From the NCBI RefSeq assembly GCF_040183065.1, contig NC_091117.1:105807501-105871500 (forward strand): DNA of 64,000 bases, read 5' to 3'. The notes under the pieces are model-generated. The model did no database searches, was not told where the DNA came from, and saw nothing but the letters and a program-made list of their open reading frames with translations. Position 1 is the stretch's first letter, and every line of letters begins with the position of its first letter. Origin of the DNA: Periplaneta americana. Its lineage: Eukaryota; Arthropoda; Insecta; Blattodea; Blattidae. Positions 58,674 through 64,000 of this stretch are shown here, piece by piece. The position numbers and the translations under genes were made by a program.

Positions 58674-58881
58674 GGGGAGAGTCGGGTAGTATCGGACAGC
58701 GGGTAATATCGGACAGTGAGTTTCTTTCATCTACCACACGATGATAGTACCTGATTGATATGGTTACGTTTCTGTGATGTCGCACAGAGAAACGTAACCA
58801 TGTCATTCAGGTACTACTATATGGTGGTATGAAATGCACTGTCCGATATTATCCGATGTCCGATACTACCCGACTCTCCCC
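58674..58881. mobile_element. 208-bp perfect-hairpin MITE, TA target site
   Basis: GGGGAGAGTCGGGTAGTATC at 58674 is exactly mirrored at the right end, with TA on both sides (58672-58673, 58882-58883). The arms remain complementary almost to the centre (GGTTACGTTTCT and AGAAACGTAACC around 58780), so a single strand would fold into a hairpin of about 95 bp. Confidence 0.9.
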
Positions 58882-59029
58882 TATATTTTAGTCTAAGTTT
58901 AAATGAATGTACAGCACAAGGAGAGGTAAAGAAATGAAAACATAAACGATTTAAACTCCAATTTTGTAAATTATTAAATTCAATAACTTCGAAATAATTG
59001 CTTTCAGTATATCCAGAGACTTAAAAACG

Positions 59030-59260
59030 AACATCATGTCAATCAACACTGAACAGTAAAAACAAACACCAAAACGAACATCATTTCAATTAACACTGAA
59101 CAATAAAAACGACAACCATCTCAATCAACACTGAACAATAAAAACAAACACCATCTCAATCAACACTGACCATCATCTCAATTAACACTGAACAATAAAA
59201 ACAAACCATCCCAATCAACACTGAACAATAAAAACAAACACGTCAGTCAACACTGTACAA
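59030..59260. repeat. tandem repeat, about seven units of 30-36 bp
   Basis: The unit is CATCTCAATCAACACTGAAC followed by AATAAAAACAAACAC. Units vary in length by small deletions. Confidence 0.9.
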
Positions 59261-60319
59261 TACGCCGGAAGATAAAAAAGAGAGATAGATGCATGAGAAG
59301 AGAAAACAACTGCAAAGACTGAAGAAACCTCTAACTCATGAATATGAGAAGAAATATGTCAGCAATAATCCCTAGCATAGGTGGATAGGTATGACATTGA
59401 AGAAGAAAAAAAACCAAATACAGAAATTATTTAGATTTTATGTCGTTGGTGAGAACGTGAATCATTTAAATTCTATAGACTATGTGCGAGCCCTATGATC
59501 GCAGATTGCATGCAAATAATCATAGCATTGACTATCATTCATCATTTGCACAGAGTACGTTGACGTTACTTGGTGTAAATATTCCGCTATATGACTAATG
59601 GTGATCGAATAATCGATGATCGATACAGATGTCGACCTACTTTCAACGAAAATTATGTTCGCACTTTTGTACTTGTCAAGGCTCAAATGTCGGGCCTGCT
59701 TTACAAACTTGTCTGCATCAATTTTGGATATGCTGGTAGTGGATTACACGGGTTTCGTGTGAGGGAGCGTCAAGTGTTTGCGCCAGCCAAATGAGCAAAG
59801 CTCGTGTTCAGTATTACTATTATTAAAACTCATTATTTAGTGTTACTATTATTGTAACTAATTATTTAGTATTAGTAGTATTATAACTATGGCTAAAACA
59901 TAAAATTTACAGATGGTCATGGGTATATAATGATAACATAAGCTTATTACCTACAGGAAGCAATATTTCAAAAGTATAATGTAAAATGAATAATATAATA
60001 GATTTAATTGTTTTTTTAATTTGTCATTGATAAATTTCGTTAGTTCAGGTTTTTTAATAAAAGAATTGAATAACTCAGGACAAAACTTGAGCTGTGTTTT
60101 AAACCAGCAGCTGTAAAACGATAAGTTCAATGAATGAATTTTTGTACGGTATCTTCTCTTATTCGTAGGTTAAAATATTTAGAGAATGAGAAAGACGGTT
60201 AAACGAAGAGAACGTAAAAAGTTGGGCATGAGAAGAGCTGCTGTCACGTACATACACATGCGAAATATTGAAAGTGGATTTAATACTAAAAACTAAAATT
60301 TGATATACATATAGTCTAC
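59261..60319. other. intergenic, nothing recognised
   Basis: No supported feature. Confidence 0.4.
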
Positions 60320-60920
60320 ACCATTTATGATTTTCTGCCCAAGGTCAGGTCTTTCACTGCAAACCCAGCATTCTCCAATCTTTCCTATTTTCTGCCTTCC
60401 TCTTATATCTTAATGTCGTCTATCATCTGATATCTTCTTCTGGCCCGAACTCTTCTCCCGTTTACTATTCCAATGCATTTTTCTTCTCAGCCAGTGACCC
60501 AGCATCATTCTTTCTTCACCCACTCCAGCATAGCTTCATTTCTTATTCTGTCTGGCCATTTCACATGCTCCATTATTCTCAATATCCACATTTTGAATGC
60601 TTCCAGCCATTTCTCTTCACTCCGTCGTAATGTACTTGTTTCTGCTCCGTACAATGCTACACTCCACACAAAGCACTTTAATCTTCCTTAGTTATTTTTC
60701 CAGAGGTCCGTAGAAGATGCTTCTTTTCTTATTAAAAGCTTACTTTGCCATTGCTATCCTCCTTTTGACTTCCTGGCAGCAGCTCATGTTACTGCTTTTA
60801 GGGCTAGTACACCCCAAATAGTTGAAGTTGTCCACTTGTTCTACTGCCGATTTAGTATTCGCACGTTTACCTTCTTTATTTTTCTTCCGACAACCATTTC
60901 GTCTTCTAGATGAATAATGT
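60320..60920 (-). pseudogene. LINE 3' end (fourth family), decayed
   Basis: Minus-strand fragments in order: KSAVEQVDNFNYLGCTSP, SSNMSCCQEVKRRIAMAK, AFNKKRSIFYGPLEK, EERMMLGHWLRRK, RGRQKIGKIGECWVCSERPD. This is the post-RT and C-terminal tail of a non-LTR retrotransposon (YLG motif, then a RIRNEA-type and a GRQK-type segment), interrupted by many stops and shifts. A short piece of the same family lies at 46965-47066. Confidence 0.8.
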
Positions 60921-61681
60921 AGTTTAATAAAGTTAGTAAAGACTAAGTTAAAAACAAAAAAATAATAATAATTTCCTAATTGTAAATTTCGCAAAACATT
61001 TCTTTCAAAATTCACCTTTCCTTGAAAATGATCTATTTCTGAATGTCTGTGTAATTTAAGACCCATTTCTGAATGGTTGTGTAATTTAAGATTGACAACA
61101 AAATACAGTTACTGACTAAACCAATTTTTATCTGGAAATATATGTTACAATTAACTTTCTTTTTTAATAAAATATTTATAAATTATAACCTAATAAATAA
61201 TTTATCTAAATCATATAATAGTATTAACATATGGAATGATAGTAACCATTTGGCTTTAATCTGTAGAGAGAAGTATATAGTTAATATTAACTACTGTATA
61301 TTGGTAGACTGTATGAACTTTATTACAGTTTTAGCCTGGTAATTGAATTATACACTTTGTAAAGTAATATTATTATCATTAGTGTTAATATAATATTTAC
61401 AACTTGGTGCAATAGGTATTTTAGACAAATATTTCGATATATACTTAATTCATTATTTATTAAGAAAGCATACGACAGGTAATGGATACGGATTGCTTAG
61501 TTACTCATGTGAATTCTTTCCATATTATAATTTGGGTTTTTTGATGGTAGAGTCTAGTATTGTTATTAATATTATTAATCGTATTATAAAATAAAAGGCT
61601 TCATGGTTACTGAGAACTTACAGGCTTCTACATTGTTTTGTTTCAACTTCCTCGCTAATCCAATATTTATTCATTTTGTTA
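60921..61681. other. AT-rich intergenic, nothing recognised
   Basis: No supported feature. Confidence 0.4.
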
Positions 61682-61689
61682 TCATAGAC

Positions 61690-62394
61690 CAGTGGTTCCC
61701 AAACTTTCTGAAGGCATGACCTACTTTTGGGCGAGACTTTTGTTTGCGACCCCCCACTACTGGGTTCTTAACCCCACTCGAAAAATAGCATTGCAAGCAG
61801 TCAGTGGATACCACCCAAAGTACGATTTTAAATAACATTTTTTGACTATTTTCCGGAAGAAATTGAAACAATTACGACAGTCAGAAAGATACTGAATCCG
61901 CTTTTATACAGTTGCGTTGAAGTGGCTTAAATAAAAAGAAAAGAGAAAAACCCACTGAAACATGTACCTACTGGTGGAATGTTGAAACTTCACCATTTTT
62001 TCGCATAGCGTATACCAGTTTTGCATCAAAAGAATATCTCAAGCTTGCAAAAGAAACTTGACAATATTTGCAAACTTGTATTTATTGGAAAATATGTTTC
62101 TCGTGTACGATTGCCATCAAAACAAAAGCAAGAATCTCCTTGAGCTTCAAAATGATATCACTATGTGTACTGAATATTTAATCAAGATTTGAGAAACTAC
62201 TTTTCGAAAAATGGGCACATTTATCACATTAATTATTTTTTACTTTATTACTGGCACTTTTTTTTACTTTTATGTTCAGTGTTGTTTATTTTTGTGTTTC
62301 TAAATACAACATTATTGTATGTTAACAAGGCAATTTATTTATTTTGTAAATCATCTTGCCCAAAGGGTCGCGACCCCCACTTTCGGAACCACTG
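61690..62394. mobile_element. 705-bp hAT element with perfect 8-bp target duplication
   Basis: CAGTGGTTCCCAAACTTTCT at 61690 and the inverted CAGTGGTTCCGAAAGTGGGG ending at 62394 are classic hAT ends. TCATAGAC flanks both sides exactly (61682-61689, 62395-62402). Both subterminal regions carry GCGACCC(CCC) motifs. There is no transposase, so it is non-autonomous. Confidence 0.93.
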
Positions 62395-62479
62395 TCATAG
62401 ACTGATCGTTATACAGGATCCTGTAGAATGATCTCCCCGATTAGAAACATAAATAACAATAGCAACATAGATCCTATTC

Positions 62480-63235
62480 AAAATTTTATTTTACAATCTT
62501 ACAGAAGAATGTTTATCATTTAAACATCACTTTGTTTTAAAGACAATATCGTCCAAATGTTTGTCCTCACGAGCTATACACTCCTCAAACAGTGACTGTG
62601 CGTCCTTTTTCCTAAAAAGGTATGGCTCTATTATTCCAAATTGTGCAGCAGCACACCAAACAGTAACACGGTCCCTGTGGAGAGATCGCTGATGCATTTC
62701 TCGAAGGCTTTCTGGGACGTATATGGAATGTTTTGTTTGTTGATGCAGCCCGACAAATGAAAATAGCTTAGTCAATACTGAGCACAACAGCATCGCCTGG
62801 AACATTTTCCAATATGGTCTCGCAAGCATCTTGACGGTTGAACCAGTCACGTTGCCGAAGTTCCTGAACTACCATAACTTTGTAGGGATGGAACTTGAGG
62901 TCTAGGTGTAAGATTCGTCTGACACTCCGATCAGATATTCCCAATACCAGAACATGTTTAATGGGTAAACGTCGTGGAGATGTAGTAACAGCATGCCTCA
63001 CTCCTGCGATATTCCCGGGAGCTCGAACATTGCTACATCTACCGGATACTTCTGTTTGAAAGTTGAACCTTTTGTCTGACATTTCCCACTCATATCAGTA
63101 GGGTTTTCTTATCAGGAATTCTCTCGTGTCGATCTACTCTAAAATGAGTACGAAATTTCCACAGCGTTGCAACCACAGTCACCATTTTTTGAAAATCTCA
63201 ACAACAAAATGCACAATGTTCACCTGTTCATGCTA
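62480..63235 (-). pseudogene. mariner-like transposase, internally deleted and frameshifted
   Basis: Minus-strand fragments in order: CSNVRAPGNIAGVRHAV, LGISDRSVRRILHLDLKFHP (HTH), then ETILENVPGDAVVLSID (the catalytic block, where the expected SDEAHF is broken by a shift and stop), HLSGCINKQNI in another frame, and REMHQRSLHRDRVTVWCAAA. The region with the second and third catalytic Asp is deleted. The text jumps to a C-terminal CIAREDKHLDDIVFKTK. It belongs to the same broad DD-D group as the elements at 42993 and 47585 but is a different family. Confidence 0.8.
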
Positions 63236-64000
63236 TGATGGTAACTGAAATGGCATGCCTTGTGCTGCTCAAAGATAAATTCCACTCAAGCGCAACTATC
63301 AATAAACCTGTATGGCGGTCAATTCAAATTGAGAAGATCATTCTGTCGTTTCCTCTACTTTTAAATTGCACTGCCGTATGTTGGAAATTCTCTTTTATTT
63401 ATTTAGACCTACTACTTATAACTACTAGTAGTACTAACACTTATTGTTTCCATATAACGTAGCCTACATTTCGTGTAATATTTATTGGCTTAAAAATAAC
63501 CTGAATTTTAGATTAGCTATTTTTACAGAATGCACACTCCATACATAATAATCCGGGTACACACAAGAACCATTTGCACCAGATATCATCTATTAATGTG
63601 ACAAGTTCACCACTGTTAGCACTTTGCCTCTGGCCACCAAGTAGTGCGAGGTTTTTAGCTTTCGCGCCGTGTAAAGGATGCAGAAACATCTGATATGTCC
63701 AAGCGGAATATAGGTCCTCCAGGATTGTAGAGCTCCAAGTTTCCGTGCCACCTTGAAAGTGTTCATTCATGTGTAGTCAACAAGCAAGCCGACTTCTGTT
63801 TTCAGGCGTGGTATTGTGGATATCCAAAAGTACAGAAATACTATTAGGTATGTAGTGCCAGCCTAATTGCGAAAGTCCTAGTCATGCAATCTTTGTATTA
63901 ACATTTAGAAGTAGAGTTATTCGCCGTAGATATTGATGTGCTAGATGTGTTTTCGTAAACACTTCAGCAGAGATTGCCTGGTGTAAGGTTGCTTTCACTC
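63236..64000. other. intergenic, nothing recognised
   Basis: An 85-codon minus-strand frame at 63513-63770 has no recognised domain. Confidence 0.35.

Overview
This window looks like nuclear DNA of a large, repeat-rich insect genome, most likely a cockroach or close relative (Blattodea). The flanks are AT-rich. They are full of decayed non-LTR retrotransposons, tRNA-derived SINEs, TA-type and hAT-type DNA transposons and long microsatellites. The LINE 3' ends, with a GRPxGRPRRRW motif and a (GTAA)n tail, are of a kind I associate from memory with Periplaneta predicted proteins. There are no bacterial features and no real operons. Many apparent ORFs use GTG or TTG starts and are not genes.

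One host gene is clear. At 16974-17626 (+) lies the first coding exon of a sine oculis / SIX1/2-class homeobox gene. It is a GC-rich island with a full SIX domain and homeodomain, a TATA-like box and GC boxes upstream, and a splice donor just after the homeodomain. I could not find exon 2, so intron 1 may run to the right through much of the window. A small terminal-inverted-repeat element starts about 60 bp inside that intron, and a second copy with a perfect 8-bp target duplication sits 1 kb further on.

From left to right: 1-7.7 kb holds inverted-repeat elements, a degenerate 60-70 bp tandem array broken by two tRNA-like SINEs, a TTAA-flanked element, a LINE remnant and a GC-rich segment with a recurring 11-13 bp motif. 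7.4-9.9 kb holds SINEs, a five-fold amplified SINE tail and a 1.35-kb array of 42-bp units. 10-16 kb holds a foldback element, LINE insertions with target duplications and a 1.1-kb TA-flanked element. 16.7-19 kb is the sine oculis exon. 21-40 kb holds hAT elements, SINEs, two minisatellites (one split by an inserted element) and several TA-flanked palindromes. 40.9-45.4 kb is a dense stack: two LINE 3' ends tail to tail across one microsatellite, one of them broken by a mariner-like transposon and by a palindromic MITE. 47.6-49.1 kb is a nearly intact DD-D transposon with 160-bp terminal repeats. 50-64 kb holds hAT fragments, short tandem arrays, hairpin MITEs, another LINE remnant and a third degraded transposase.

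I see no convincing new biological system. The most unusual signals are a strong excess of the 8-bp palindrome TAGGCCTA across the window, the nested stack at 42-45 kb where both joins keep the reverse transcriptase frame, and the hairpin-forming 42-bp array fused to an amplified SINE tail.
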